Source of the DNA: Bradyrhizobium iriomotense
GTDB lineage: Bacteria; Pseudomonadota; Alphaproteobacteria; Rhizobiales; Xanthobacteraceae
Length of the DNA stretch: 64,000 nt
Direction of reading: 5' to 3'
NCBI RefSeq assembly: GCF_030160715.1
Contig: NZ_BSOW01000024.1
Location: 96,016 to 160,015 of the forward strand
The stretch's first letter is position 1; each line of letters opens with the position of its first letter. This document shows, piece after piece, positions 15,158-23,876 of the stretch. The position numbers and the translations under genes are program-made. The notes under the pieces are model-generated. The model did no database searches, was not told where the DNA came from, and saw only the letters and a program-made list of their open reading frames with translations.

Positions 15158-16576
15158 ATGGACAACCGCAGCGACATCTGGCGTGGCATTGATACGATCA
15201 AGGCGCGTTTTATCGACTTGAGCGACAAGGTCTGGGGGACGCCCGAGGTGTGCTACACGGAGGCGCGCTCCGCCGCCGAGCACCTCGCCGAGCTGCGCCA
15301 TCAAGGTTTCAGCATCACCGAGAATGTCGCCGGGATTCCGACCGCGCTGATGGGCGAGTGGGGCGAGGGCGGTCCGGTCATCGCCTTCATGGGTGAATAT
15401 GACGCGCTTCCGGGCCTCAGCCAGGAGGCAGGTGTTGCCGAGCATCGTCCGGTCGAGACCGGCGGCCATGGTCATGGCTGCGGTCACAATCTGCTCGGTT
15501 CGGCGGCTCTGCTCGCGGCGACCGCGGTGAAGGACTGGCTCGCCGAGCACAAGGTGCCCGGCCGCGTGCGTTATTATGGCTGCCCGGCCGAGGAAGGCGG
15601 CGCGGCCAAGGCCTTCATGGTGCGCTCCGGCGCGTTCGAAGATGCCGACATCGCCATCACCTGGCATCCCCACAGCTTCTGGGAAGTGGCGGTGACGCCG
15701 TCGCTGGCCAACACGCGCGCCGACTTCATCTTCACCGGCCGCACCTCGCATGCGGCGGCTTCGCCCCATCTCGGTCGCTCCGCGCTCGACGCGGTCGAGT
15801 TGATGAACGTCGGCGTCAACTACATGCGCGAGCACATGCCGAGCGACGCGCGCGTGCACTACGCGCTGCTCGACACCGGCGGCATCGCGCCGAACGTCGT
15901 GCAGGCCCATGCCCGCGTGCGCTACTCCATTCGCGCCCGCGATCTGCCCGGCATGAACGAGCTGGTCGGGCGCGTGAACAAGATCGCGCAGGGCGCAGCC
16001 CTGATGACCGAGACCAAGATGGAGATGAAGATCATTTCAGCCGTCTCCAACATCCTGCCCAATGCGCCGCTGGAGCAGGCGTTGCACCGGGTCATGGAAG
16101 AGCTCGGGCCGCCGCATTTCGACGATGCCGACAAGAATTTCGCCGGCCAGATTCGCGCCACGCTGAGCGACAAGGACATCGCGTCGGTCTATTACGCGAT
16201 CGGCATGGAGCCGACGGAGCGGCCGCTTGCCGACTTCCTGGTGCCGCTCGATGCCAAGCGCAATCCGCTGATCGGCTCGACTGACGTCGGTGACGTGAGC
16301 TGGGTGGTGCCGACGGTGCAGGTCCACGCACCGACGGTTGCAATCGGCACGCCCTTCCACACCTGGCAGGTGGTGGCGCAAGGCAAGAGCCCGCATGCCC
16401 ACAAGGCGATGGTGCAGGCCGCCAAGGCGATGGCCGGTCTCGGCATCAAGGCGCTGACGGAGCCTGAGCTGATCAAGGCTGCGAAGGCGGACCTGAAGAA
16501 TCGCACCGCGAAGACGCCCTATGTCTGCCCGCTGCCGGACCATGTCGCGCCGCCGCTGGATATGTCCGTGGCGTAG
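15158..16576 (+). CDS. M20 family amidohydrolase/peptidase, AbgB-like
   Basis: A 472-residue metallohydrolase. Metal-site motifs include GHGHGCGHNLLG (His and Cys ligands), the PAEEGG acid pair and a WHPHS histidine. A dimerisation insert occupies the middle (about 195-320). The overall organisation resembles AbgB (p-aminobenzoyl-glutamate hydrolase subunit) and related N-acyl amino acid amidohydrolases. The start at 15158 is the ATG directly before the conserved MDNRSDIW sequence. It precedes a peptide ABC transporter operon by 261 bp and an aromatic-acid-type MFS gene further on, so an imported amide conjugate is a plausible substrate. It has no signal peptide and is cytoplasmic. Confidence 0.88.
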   Translation: MDNRSDIWRGIDTIKARFIDLSDKVWGTPEVCYTEARSAAEHLAELRHQGFSITENVAGIPTALMGEWGEGGPVIAFMGEYDALPGLSQEAGVAEHRPVETGGHGHGCGHNLLGSAALLAATAVKDWLAEHKVPGRVRYYGCPAEEGGAAKAFMVRSGAFEDADIAITWHPHSFWEVAVTPSLANTRADFIFTGRTSHAAASPHLGRSALDAVELMNVGVNYMREHMPSDARVHYALLDTGGIAPNVVQAHARVRYSIRARDLPGMNELVGRVNKIAQGAALMTETKMEMKIISAVSNILPNAPLEQALHRVMEELGPPHFDDADKNFAGQIRATLSDKDIASVYYAIGMEPTERPLADFLVPLDAKRNPLIGSTDVGDVSWVVPTVQVHAPTVAIGTPFHTWQVVAQGKSPHAHKAMVQAAKAMAGLGIKALTEPELIKAAKADLKNRTAKTPYVCPLPDHVAPPLDMSVA

Positions 16577-16837
16577 AATTCCGTCTCGATACTTCGTCTG
16601 ATCTGCCGAACAAATTTTTCGCAGTGCAGCGTTGATTGGCGGGCGTTTTAGCGCCGAATTGCCGAACGGTTGGGCGGCGAAATGAAGTTTTGCCCAACGG
16701 ACAGCCAGAAGACCGTTTGCATACATACGGTCGCAGTTGACGTACGCCCCATTCAGTGTGCCATCTACCGCCAGCCAACTGGGTGGCCGCACCTCGCGAC
16801 CGCCTGCATCCATATTGGAACCAGACGGGGGACCGCC

Positions 16838-18628
16838 ATGCTGGACAAGAAACTGCGCGCAATGATCGACAAGGTGGCGGACGGCCGGATGGATCGCCGC
16901 GCCTTCATTCAGCGCATGGCCGCCGTCGGCCTTGCCGCCCCGCTGGCCAACCAGATCCTCGCGCTCGGCGGCGTCGCCATGGCCGAGGGCCCCTCGACCT
17001 ACAAGCCCACCAAGCGTGGCGGCGGCGGCGCGTTGAAGCTGTTGTGGTGGCAGGGGCCAACCCTGCTCAACCCGCATTTCGCCACCGGTACCAAGGACCA
17101 GGACGGCTCGCGCCTGTTCTATGAGCCGCTCGCCTGCTGGGATCCCGACGGCAACATGAAGCTGGTGCTCGCCGCCGAAATCCCGTCAATCCAGAACGGC
17201 GGCTTGGCCGCCGACGGCAAGTCGGTGACCTGGAAGCTAAAGCCTGGCGTCAAATGGCACGACGGCAAGCCGTTCACCGCCGACGACGTCGTCTTCAACT
17301 GGGAATATGCCAAGGATCCCGCGACCTCGGCGCTGACGATTGCCACCTATCGTGACATCACCGTCGAGAAGGTGGACGACCTCACGGTCCGCATCGTCTT
17401 CAACAAGCCGACCCCGTTCTGGGCCGACGCTTTCGTCGGGGCTCCGAACGCCATCATCCCGAAGCATCTCTTCGCCGACTACAAGGGCGCAAAATCCCGC
17501 GAGGCGCCGAACAACCTGTCGCCGGTCGGCACCGGCCCCTACAAGTTCATCGAGTTCAAGCCGGGCGATCTCGTCCGCGGCGAGCTCAATCCCGACTACC
17601 ACATGCCGAACCGGCCCTATTTCGACACGCTCGAGATGAAGGGCGGCGGCGATGCCGTCTCGGCGGCACGCGCCGTGATCCAGACCGGCGAATACGATTT
17701 CGGCTACAATATCCAGGTTGAGGACGACGTGCTGCTCCGCCTGGAGAAGGGCGGCAAGGGCAAGGCCATCTATGCCGTGGGCGGCGACACCGAGTTCATC
17801 GCGCTGAACTTCACCGACCCCAATGTCGAGGTCGATGGCGAGCGCTCCTCGATGAAGACCAAGCACCCGCTGTTCTCGGATCCTGCCGTGCGCAAGGCGC
17901 TGTCGCTGCTGGTCGACCGCGAGGCGGTCAAGAAGGTGATCTACGGCCGTGCCGGCCGCACCACTGCGAACTTCCTCAACGGTCCCGAAAAGTTCGTCTC
18001 CAAGAACAACACCTGGGAGTTCAGCATCGAGAAGGCGTCGAAGATGCTGGATGACGCTGGCTGGAAGCCGAGTGCGGATGGCATCCGCGAGAAGGATGGC
18101 AAGAAGCTGAAGCTTCTGTACCAGACCTCGATCAACGGCCCCCGCCAGAAGACCCAGGCCATCGTCAAGCAGGCCTGCCAGAAGGCCGGCATCGACGTCG
18201 AGCTGAAATCGGTCGTGGCATCGGTGTTCTTCTCGTCCGACGTCGGCAATCCCGACATCTATCCGAAGTTCTACGCCGACATGGAGATGTTCCAGATCCC
18301 GATGACCCAGCCGGATCCGGCCCAGCACATGCGCCGCTACATTTCGGCGAACGTGGCGACCAAGGAGAACAAGTGGCAGGGGCAGAATTACCCCCGCTAC
18401 GTCAACAAGGAGTACGACGCCACGATCGAGGCGGCGGAAGGCGAGATGGATCCGATCAAGCGCGCCGCGCTCTACATCAAGGCCAACGACATCCTGATCG
18501 GCGACACCGTATTCATCCCGGTGCAGCATCGCCTCAAGGTGGAAGCCGCCGCCAACAACCTGGTGTGTATCATCAGTGGCTGGGCCAACGAGACCGACAA
18601 CCTGTTCGACTGGTACCGGGAGGCATGA
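16838..18628 (+). CDS. ABC transporter substrate-binding protein, peptide/opine/nickel family
   Basis: A 596-residue periplasmic binding protein of the SBP_bac_5 family. The N-terminus MLDKKLRAMIDKVADGRMDRRAFIQRMAAVGLAA has a DRRxF twin-arginine-like motif before a hydrophobic stretch, suggesting Tat export. The mature part begins around residue 48 and shows typical motifs (LKPGVKWHDGKPFTADDVVFNW; NYPRYVNKEYDATIEAAEGEMD). At 16838 the ATG is 168 bp into an open frame. It is the first gene of a five-gene ABC operon followed by two permeases and two ATPases. Confidence 0.9.
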   Translation: MLDKKLRAMIDKVADGRMDRRAFIQRMAAVGLAAPLANQILALGGVAMAEGPSTYKPTKRGGGGALKLLWWQGPTLLNPHFATGTKDQDGSRLFYEPLACWDPDGNMKLVLAAEIPSIQNGGLAADGKSVTWKLKPGVKWHDGKPFTADDVVFNWEYAKDPATSALTIATYRDITVEKVDDLTVRIVFNKPTPFWADAFVGAPNAIIPKHLFADYKGAKSREAPNNLSPVGTGPYKFIEFKPGDLVRGELNPDYHMPNRPYFDTLEMKGGGDAVSAARAVIQTGEYDFGYNIQVEDDVLLRLEKGGKGKAIYAVGGDTEFIALNFTDPNVEVDGERSSMKTKHPLFSDPAVRKALSLLVDREAVKKVIYGRAGRTTANFLNGPEKFVSKNNTWEFSIEKASKMLDDAGWKPSADGIREKDGKKLKLLYQTSINGPRQKTQAIVKQACQKAGIDVELKSVVASVFFSSDVGNPDIYPKFYADMEMFQIPMTQPDPAQHMRRYISANVATKENKWQGQNYPRYVNKEYDATIEAAEGEMDPIKRAALYIKANDILIGDTVFIPVQHRLKVEAAANNLVCIISGWANETDNLFDWYREA

Positions 18629-18656
18629 TCGCGGGGCGTAGGCGGGATCTTTCCCA

Positions 18657-19616
18657 ATGAGTCAGTATGTCCTGCGTCGCATTCTGATCGCGATTCCGAG
18701 CCTGCTCGGCATTTCGGTGGTGCTGTTCGTCGTGCTGGCGCTGGCTCCGGGCGATCCGTTCTCGGAGCTGGCGACCAATCCGAACGTGCCGGCCGACGTC
18801 GCAGCCTCCCTTCGGGCGAAGTTCGGTCTCGACGATCCGATCTATCTTCGCTACCTGCACTGGATCTCGGCCATGGCGCATGGCGATTGGGGCTTCTCCT
18901 TCGTCAGCCGGATGAACGTCGACCAGCTCATCCTCCAGCGCCTGCCGGCAACGCTCTACGTCGTCGGCTCGGCGCAGATTCTCGCACTCCTGATCGCGAT
19001 TCCCGTCGGCGTCTTCGCGGCAACCAAGCCCTATTCGCTGTTCGACCAGATCGCCAACACGCTCGCCTTCGTCGGCTTCTCGCTGCCGACCTTCTTCACG
19101 GGCATCCTGTTCATCCTGATCTTCTCGGTCACGCTGGACTGGCTGCCCCTGGTCTACACGACCGACGTCAAGGGGACCGGCATCCACTGGGTGCTCGAGA
19201 TGATCCGGCAGGCGATCATGCCGGTGGCGGTGCTCGGCCTGTTCCAGGCCGCGTCGATGACGCGCTTCGTGCGCTCGGCGATGCTCGACGTGATCCGGCT
19301 CGATTACGTCACCACCGCGCGCGCCAAGGGGCTCGGACAAGCCAAGGTGATCGTCAAGCACGTCATGCGCAACGCGATGATCCCGGTCGTAACCCTCATT
19401 GCGTTGCAGATGCCGGCCGTGTTCGGCGGCGCCATCGTCACCGAGCAGATTTTCCGCATCCCCGGCATCGGCTCGCTGCTCATCTCCTCCATTCTCGCCA
19501 ACGACACGCCGGTGGTGATGGCCGTCACCTTCGTGTTCGCGTGCCTCGTTGTGCTCTTCAATCTCATCGCGGACGTCCTGTATGGCTGGCTTGACCCTCG
19601 CATCTCCCTCCGCTGA
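18657..19616 (+). CDS. ABC transporter permease, DppB/OppB type
   Basis: A 319-residue inner-membrane permease with six helices. The N-terminal motif MSQYVLRRILIAIPSLLGIS is typical of DppB, and the EAA loop ARAKGLGQAKVIVKHVMRNAMIPV lies at about 220-245. It pairs with the following DppC-type permease to form the channel of a peptide/opine importer. It follows the binding-protein gene with a 28-bp gap and overlaps the next gene's start by 35 bp. Confidence 0.9.
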   Translation: MSQYVLRRILIAIPSLLGISVVLFVVLALAPGDPFSELATNPNVPADVAASLRAKFGLDDPIYLRYLHWISAMAHGDWGFSFVSRMNVDQLILQRLPATLYVVGSAQILALLIAIPVGVFAATKPYSLFDQIANTLAFVGFSLPTFFTGILFILIFSVTLDWLPLVYTTDVKGTGIHWVLEMIRQAIMPVAVLGLFQAASMTRFVRSAMLDVIRLDYVTTARAKGLGQAKVIVKHVMRNAMIPVVTLIALQMPAVFGGAIVTEQIFRIPGIGSLLISSILANDTPVVMAVTFVFACLVVLFNLIADVLYGWLDPRISLR

Positions 19617-20499
19617 GCGGGCGGTCTACTCGCCCTGGCGCGAGACGTGGCGGCGTTTTCGCCGCCATCGGCTCGCCGTGCTCAGCGCGTTCCTGCTGCT
19701 GCTCCTGATCCTGGCGGTGCTGGTCGGCCCCTTCCTCTGGCGGGTCAAGATCAACGACATCGACATCGTGGCGGGCATGCAGGGACCCTCGCTCGCCCAT
19801 CCCTTCGGCACCGACGATCTCGGCCAGGATCTCCTGGCGCGCATGATCTATGGCGGCCGCATCTCGCTTGCGGTGGGGCTTGCCGCGATGCTGGTCTCGG
19901 TGTTCGTGGGCACGCTGATCGGCGCGCTCGCCGGCATGTCGCGCGGCGCGCTCGGACATGGCTTGATGTGGCTCACCGACCTCTTCCTGTCGTTGCCGCC
20001 ATTACCGCTCTTGCTGCTGCTCATCTATCTCTTCCGCGACGGGCTGAAGGCGATGTTCGGTCCCGAAGGCGGCATTTTCATCCTGATCGTGCTCGTCATC
20101 GGCGGCCTGCGCTGGATGCCGGTCGCGCGTCTGGTGCGCGCGCAGTTCCTGTCGATCCGCGAGAAGGAGTTCGTCGAAGCGGCGCGCGCGCTCGGGGCAA
20201 GCCCGGTGCGCCAGGTGGTGCGGCATATCCTGCCCAATGCCGTGGGGCCCGTGATCGTCGCCGGCACCATCGACGTTGCCGCGGCGATCATCGCGGAATC
20301 GACGCTTTCCTTCCTCGGCCTCGGCTTTCCGCCGGATACGCCAACCTGGGGTCGGCTGCTCTATGATGCCAAGGATTTTCTCGACATCGGCCCGCACTGG
20401 GCGCTGTTCCCTGGCGGGGCGATCTTCGTCGCCGTGGTCGCCATCAACTTCATCGGCGACGGCCTGCGTGACGCGCTCGATGCGCGACGGGTGATCTGA
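19582..20499 (+). CDS. ABC transporter permease, DppC/OppC type
   Basis: A 305-residue permease with about six membrane helices and the DppC-type N-terminal motif SPWRETWRRFRRHRLAVLS. The EAA loop FVEAARALGASPVRQVVRHILPNAV appears at about 195-215, and the C-terminal FINFIGDGLRDALD segment is conserved in the family. The start at 19582 overlaps the end of the upstream permease gene by 35 bp; an alternative ATG at 19549 lies earlier in frame. Its stop overlaps the next ATP-binding gene's start (TGATG), consistent with translational coupling. Confidence 0.88.
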   Translation: MAGLTLASPSAERAVYSPWRETWRRFRRHRLAVLSAFLLLLLILAVLVGPFLWRVKINDIDIVAGMQGPSLAHPFGTDDLGQDLLARMIYGGRISLAVGLAAMLVSVFVGTLIGALAGMSRGALGHGLMWLTDLFLSLPPLPLLLLLIYLFRDGLKAMFGPEGGIFILIVLVIGGLRWMPVARLVRAQFLSIREKEFVEAARALGASPVRQVVRHILPNAVGPVIVAGTIDVAAAIIAESTLSFLGLGFPPDTPTWGRLLYDAKDFLDIGPHWALFPGGAIFVAVVAINFIGDGLRDALDARRVI

Positions 20500-21479
20500 T
20501 GGCGCCGCTGCTCGAAATCAAAGGTCTCAAGACCCACTTTTCGACCGACGACGGTATTTTGCAGGCCGTCGACGGCGTCGACATCTCCATCAACAAGGGC
20601 GAGACGCTCTGTGTCGTCGGCGAATCCGGCTGCGGCAAGACCGTGACGGCGATGTCGATCCTGAAGCTGATCGCGATGCCGCCCGGCCGCATCGCGGCCG
20701 GGCAGATCATCTTCGAGGGCCGCGATCTCGTGCCGCTGACGAGCCAGCAGCTCGACGAGGTCCGCGCCAAGGAGATCGGCTTCATCTTCCAGGAGCCGAT
20801 GACCTCGCTCAATCCGGTTCTGACGGTCGGCGAACAGATCGCCGAGAGCCTGCGCCGCCACGAGGCGGTGACCAGGAAGCAGGCGCTCGAGCGCACCATC
20901 GAAATGCTGAAGCTGGTGCAGATCCCGAATGCCGAAGGCCGCGTGCACCATTATCCGCACCAATTCTCCGGTGGCATGCGCCAGCGCGTGATGATCGCGA
21001 TGGCGCTCGCCTGCAAGCCCAAGCTCGTCATCGCCGATGAACCCACCACCGCGCTCGACGTTACCATCCAGGCGCAGATCCTCGACCTGCTCCAGGACAT
21101 GAAGGAGCGTTTTGGCATGGCGGTGATGCTGATCACCCATGCCATGGGCGTCGTCGCCGAGACCGCGCAGCGCGTGGTCGTGATGTATGCCGGCAAGGTG
21201 GTCGAGGAGGCGCTCGTCGACGACCTGTTCGGCGATCCCCGTCATCCCTATACGCAAGGCCTGATCCGCTCGATCCCGCGCATCGATCTCGCCAGCGAGC
21301 ACAAGACGCGCCTCGAGGCGATCGGAGGCTCGGTGCCGATCCTGGTCAACCCGCCGGTCGGCTGCCGCTTTGCGCCGCGCTGCCGCCATGCCATGAGCAT
21401 CTGCACCGAGAAGGAGCCCGTGTTGCGCGAAATCGCGCCCGGCCACCGCATGGCCTGTCATCTGGGAGACGCCTCATGA
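20499..21479 (+). CDS. ABC transporter ATP-binding protein, DppD/OppD type
   Basis: A 326-residue ATPase. Walker A is GESGCGKT at about residues 43-50, the signature is HQFSGGMRQRVMIAMALA, Walker B is LVIADEPTTALDV, and the H-loop is LITHAMG. A C-terminal oligopeptide-type extension with the cysteine motif PPVGCRFAPRCRHAM could bind an Fe-S cluster or zinc, as in other DppD proteins. The start overlaps the permease stop, and the stop overlaps the next ATPase start by 4 bp. It energises import with the following DppF-type protein. Confidence 0.92.
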   Translation: MAPLLEIKGLKTHFSTDDGILQAVDGVDISINKGETLCVVGESGCGKTVTAMSILKLIAMPPGRIAAGQIIFEGRDLVPLTSQQLDEVRAKEIGFIFQEPMTSLNPVLTVGEQIAESLRRHEAVTRKQALERTIEMLKLVQIPNAEGRVHHYPHQFSGGMRQRVMIAMALACKPKLVIADEPTTALDVTIQAQILDLLQDMKERFGMAVMLITHAMGVVAETAQRVVVMYAGKVVEEALVDDLFGDPRHPYTQGLIRSIPRIDLASEHKTRLEAIGGSVPILVNPPVGCRFAPRCRHAMSICTEKEPVLREIAPGHRMACHLGDAS

Positions 21480-22444
21480 GCGAACCCTTGCTGCGCGTCT
21501 CGGGCCTGAAGAAGCATTTTCCGGTGCTCGGCGGCTTGCTGTCGCGCCAGGTCGCCAGCGTCTACGCGGTCGACGGCGTATCGTTCTCGGTCAATCGCGG
21601 CGAGACGCTCGGTCTCGTCGGCGAGTCCGGCTGCGGCAAGTCCACGACGGGGCGCTGCGTGCTGCGCCTGATCGAGCCGACCGACGGCGAGGTCACCTTC
21701 GATGGCCAGGACGTGCGCAAGCTCGGCGGCAATGATCTGCGCGCGATGCGACGGAACATGCAGCTCGTGTTCCAGGATCCATTTGCCTCGCTCAACCCGC
21801 GCATGACGGTTGGCGCGATCCTCGGCGAGGCCTTCACCATCCATAACCTTGCGTCGTCGGCCAGGGAGCGCGAGGAGCGCGTGGCAGGCCTCTTGGTGAA
21901 GGTCGGGTTGAAGGCCGAGCACATGCGGCGCTACCCGCACGAATTCTCCGGCGGCCAGCGCCAGCGCATCGTGATCGCGCGCGCACTCGCGGTCGAGCCG
22001 AAGCTGATCGTCTGCGACGAGCCGGTCTCCGCGCTCGACGTCTCGATCCAGGCGCAGGTGATCAACCTGCTGGAGGATCTCCAGGCCGAGTTGAACCTCA
22101 CTTATCTGTTCGTCGCGCACGACCTCTCGGTGGTCGAGCACATCTCCGACCGCGTCGCCGTGATGTATCTCGGCCGCATCGTCGAGATCGCGAAAGCGAG
22201 CGACCTCTACCGCAACCCGCAGCATCCCTATACGCAGGCGCTGCTCTCCGCCGTGCCGGTGCCGGACCCCAAGCTCAAGCGCAACCGCATCAGGTTGAAG
22301 GGCGACGTGCCGAGCCCGATGAATCCGCCAAGGGGCTGTCACTTCCACACCCGCTGCCCGATGGCCCAGCCGCGCTGCTCGGAGAGTGCGCCGGACCTGA
22401 AGGAAGGTGCGGGCGGGCACGCCGTGGCGTGTCATCTGGTCTGA
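21476..22444 (+). CDS. ABC transporter ATP-binding protein, DppF/OppF type
   Basis: A 322-residue ATPase. Walker A is GESGCGKST, the Q-loop sits in MQLVFQDPFASLNPRM, the signature is EFSGGQRQRIVIARALA, Walker B is LIVCDEPVSALDVS and the switch is VAHDLSV. The C-terminal cysteine-rich motif GCHFHTRCPMAQPRC is typical of OppF/DppF. It overlaps the DppD-type gene by 4 bp (ATGA), so the pair is made together. It completes the transporter; the substrate class (peptide, opine or nickel) cannot be decided from sequence. Confidence 0.92.
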   Translation: MSEPLLRVSGLKKHFPVLGGLLSRQVASVYAVDGVSFSVNRGETLGLVGESGCGKSTTGRCVLRLIEPTDGEVTFDGQDVRKLGGNDLRAMRRNMQLVFQDPFASLNPRMTVGAILGEAFTIHNLASSAREREERVAGLLVKVGLKAEHMRRYPHEFSGGQRQRIVIARALAVEPKLIVCDEPVSALDVSIQAQVINLLEDLQAELNLTYLFVAHDLSVVEHISDRVAVMYLGRIVEIAKASDLYRNPQHPYTQALLSAVPVPDPKLKRNRIRLKGDVPSPMNPPRGCHFHTRCPMAQPRCSESAPDLKEGAGGHAVACHLV

Positions 22445-22508
22445 GGGGCAGGGTGCGGACGTAGCGGGGGACGCGATCCCTAAGGGATCGCTCGGCGAAC
22501 GGGGAGCC

Positions 22509-23768
22509 ATGAGCCAGATACAGGATGTCAGTCTCGCTGGAGCGGAAGCACAGTCGGCGTCCCGTGCAGGGGATGTTGACGCCATGGCTCGCCGGGCACT
22601 GTGGGGCTCGGCGCTGGGCTACGCCATGGATGGGTTCGACCTTCTCATCCTCGGCTTCATGCTGAGCGCGATTTCGAAAGACCTCCACCTCACGCAACCG
22701 CAGGCAGCCTCGTTGGTGACGGGGACGCTGGTCGGTGCCGTGCTCGGCGGCTTCGTCTTCGGCATGCTGTCGGACCGGCTTGGCCGGGTCCGCGTCCTGA
22801 CCTGGAGCATCGTCCTGTTCGCGATCTTCACCGGACTGTGCGCGCTGGCGCAGGGGTATTGGGACCTCCTGACCTATCGGGCCATCGCCGGCATCGGCCT
22901 CGGCGGCGAGTTCGGCATCGGCATGGCGCTGGTGGCTGAGGCCTGGCCCGCGGAGAAACGCGCGCGGGCGACATCCTATGTCGGTCTCGGCTGGCAGTTC
23001 GGCGTGCTCATTGCGGCGCTGGCGACGCCGATCCTGCTGCCTCTCATCGGCTGGCGCGGGATGTTCGCGCTCGGCGTGTTTCCGGCGCTGGTCGCTTATG
23101 TGATCCGGCGCAAGCTGCACGAGCCGGATGTCTTCGTGGCCCACAAGGCGAAGACGACGGATGCGGCCGCCTCGCTCCGCGCGCTCGTGGCCGACGGGGA
23201 GACGACCAGGATCAGCCTCGGGATGATCATCCTCTGCTCGGTGCAGAATTTCGGCTACTACGGCATCATGATCTGGCTGCCGAACTATCTTTCGACGCGG
23301 TTCGGCTATGGCCTGACGCAATCGGCGGTCTGGACCGCCGCGACCATCGCCGGCATGGCGCTCGGCATCTTCCTGTTCGGCCACGCGGCCGATCGCTTCG
23401 GCCGCCGTCCCGCGTTTCTGACCTACATGCTGGGCGCGGCCATCATGGTGGTGGTCTATTCGCAGCTGACGGCCGCGACGGCGCTGTTGATCGGCGGCGC
23501 CGTGATGGGCTTCTTCGTCAACGGCATGCTCGGCGGTTACGGCGCGCTGATGAGCGAGCTCTATCCGACCGCGGCGCGCGCCACCGCGCAGAACGTGTTC
23601 TTCAATATCGGCCGCGCGGTCGCCGGCTTCGGTCCGCTGGTGGTCGGCATCGTCAGCGCGGCCTACGGCTTCCCGACCGCGATCGCCGGGCTCGCGCTGC
23701 TCTATCTTCTCGACATCGTGGCGCTGCTCGCGCTGATCCCGGAGCGCCGCGGCGTGGAGCTTGCTTGA
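22509..23768 (+). CDS. MFS transporter, aromatic acid:H+ symporter-like
   Basis: A 419-residue secondary carrier with 12 predicted helices. The first helix segment MDGFDLLILGFMLS carries the DGFD motif characteristic of the aromatic acid:H+ symporter family (PcaK/BenK-like). The second motif GMLSDRLGRVRVL is the general MFS loop, and RAIAGIGLGGEFGIG is the helix-4 motif. The start at 22509 has a GGGGAG just before it but with very short spacing; ATG at 22584 is an alternative. It lies 64 bp after the ABC operon in the same direction and may be co-transcribed. Confidence 0.85.
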   Translation: MSQIQDVSLAGAEAQSASRAGDVDAMARRALWGSALGYAMDGFDLLILGFMLSAISKDLHLTQPQAASLVTGTLVGAVLGGFVFGMLSDRLGRVRVLTWSIVLFAIFTGLCALAQGYWDLLTYRAIAGIGLGGEFGIGMALVAEAWPAEKRARATSYVGLGWQFGVLIAALATPILLPLIGWRGMFALGVFPALVAYVIRRKLHEPDVFVAHKAKTTDAAASLRALVADGETTRISLGMIILCSVQNFGYYGIMIWLPNYLSTRFGYGLTQSAVWTAATIAGMALGIFLFGHAADRFGRRPAFLTYMLGAAIMVVVYSQLTAATALLIGGAVMGFFVNGMLGGYGALMSELYPTAARATAQNVFFNIGRAVAGFGPLVVGIVSAAYGFPTAIAGLALLYLLDIVALLALIPERRGVELA

Positions 23769-23876
23769 CGCTGCGCGCTCACCGCTGGTCGCGCAGTCCG
23801 TAGTCTGAAAGGGCCTGCCACATGCGCCAGCCGAGGCGGAGCGGGTGGCGTGACGCTGACCTTGCGGAAGGCTTGA

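Noticed and set aside
17237..18529. A 430-residue minus-strand frame opposite the ABC binding-protein gene
   Set aside because: Mirror-frame artefact of high GC; the plus-strand gene has clear family motifs.
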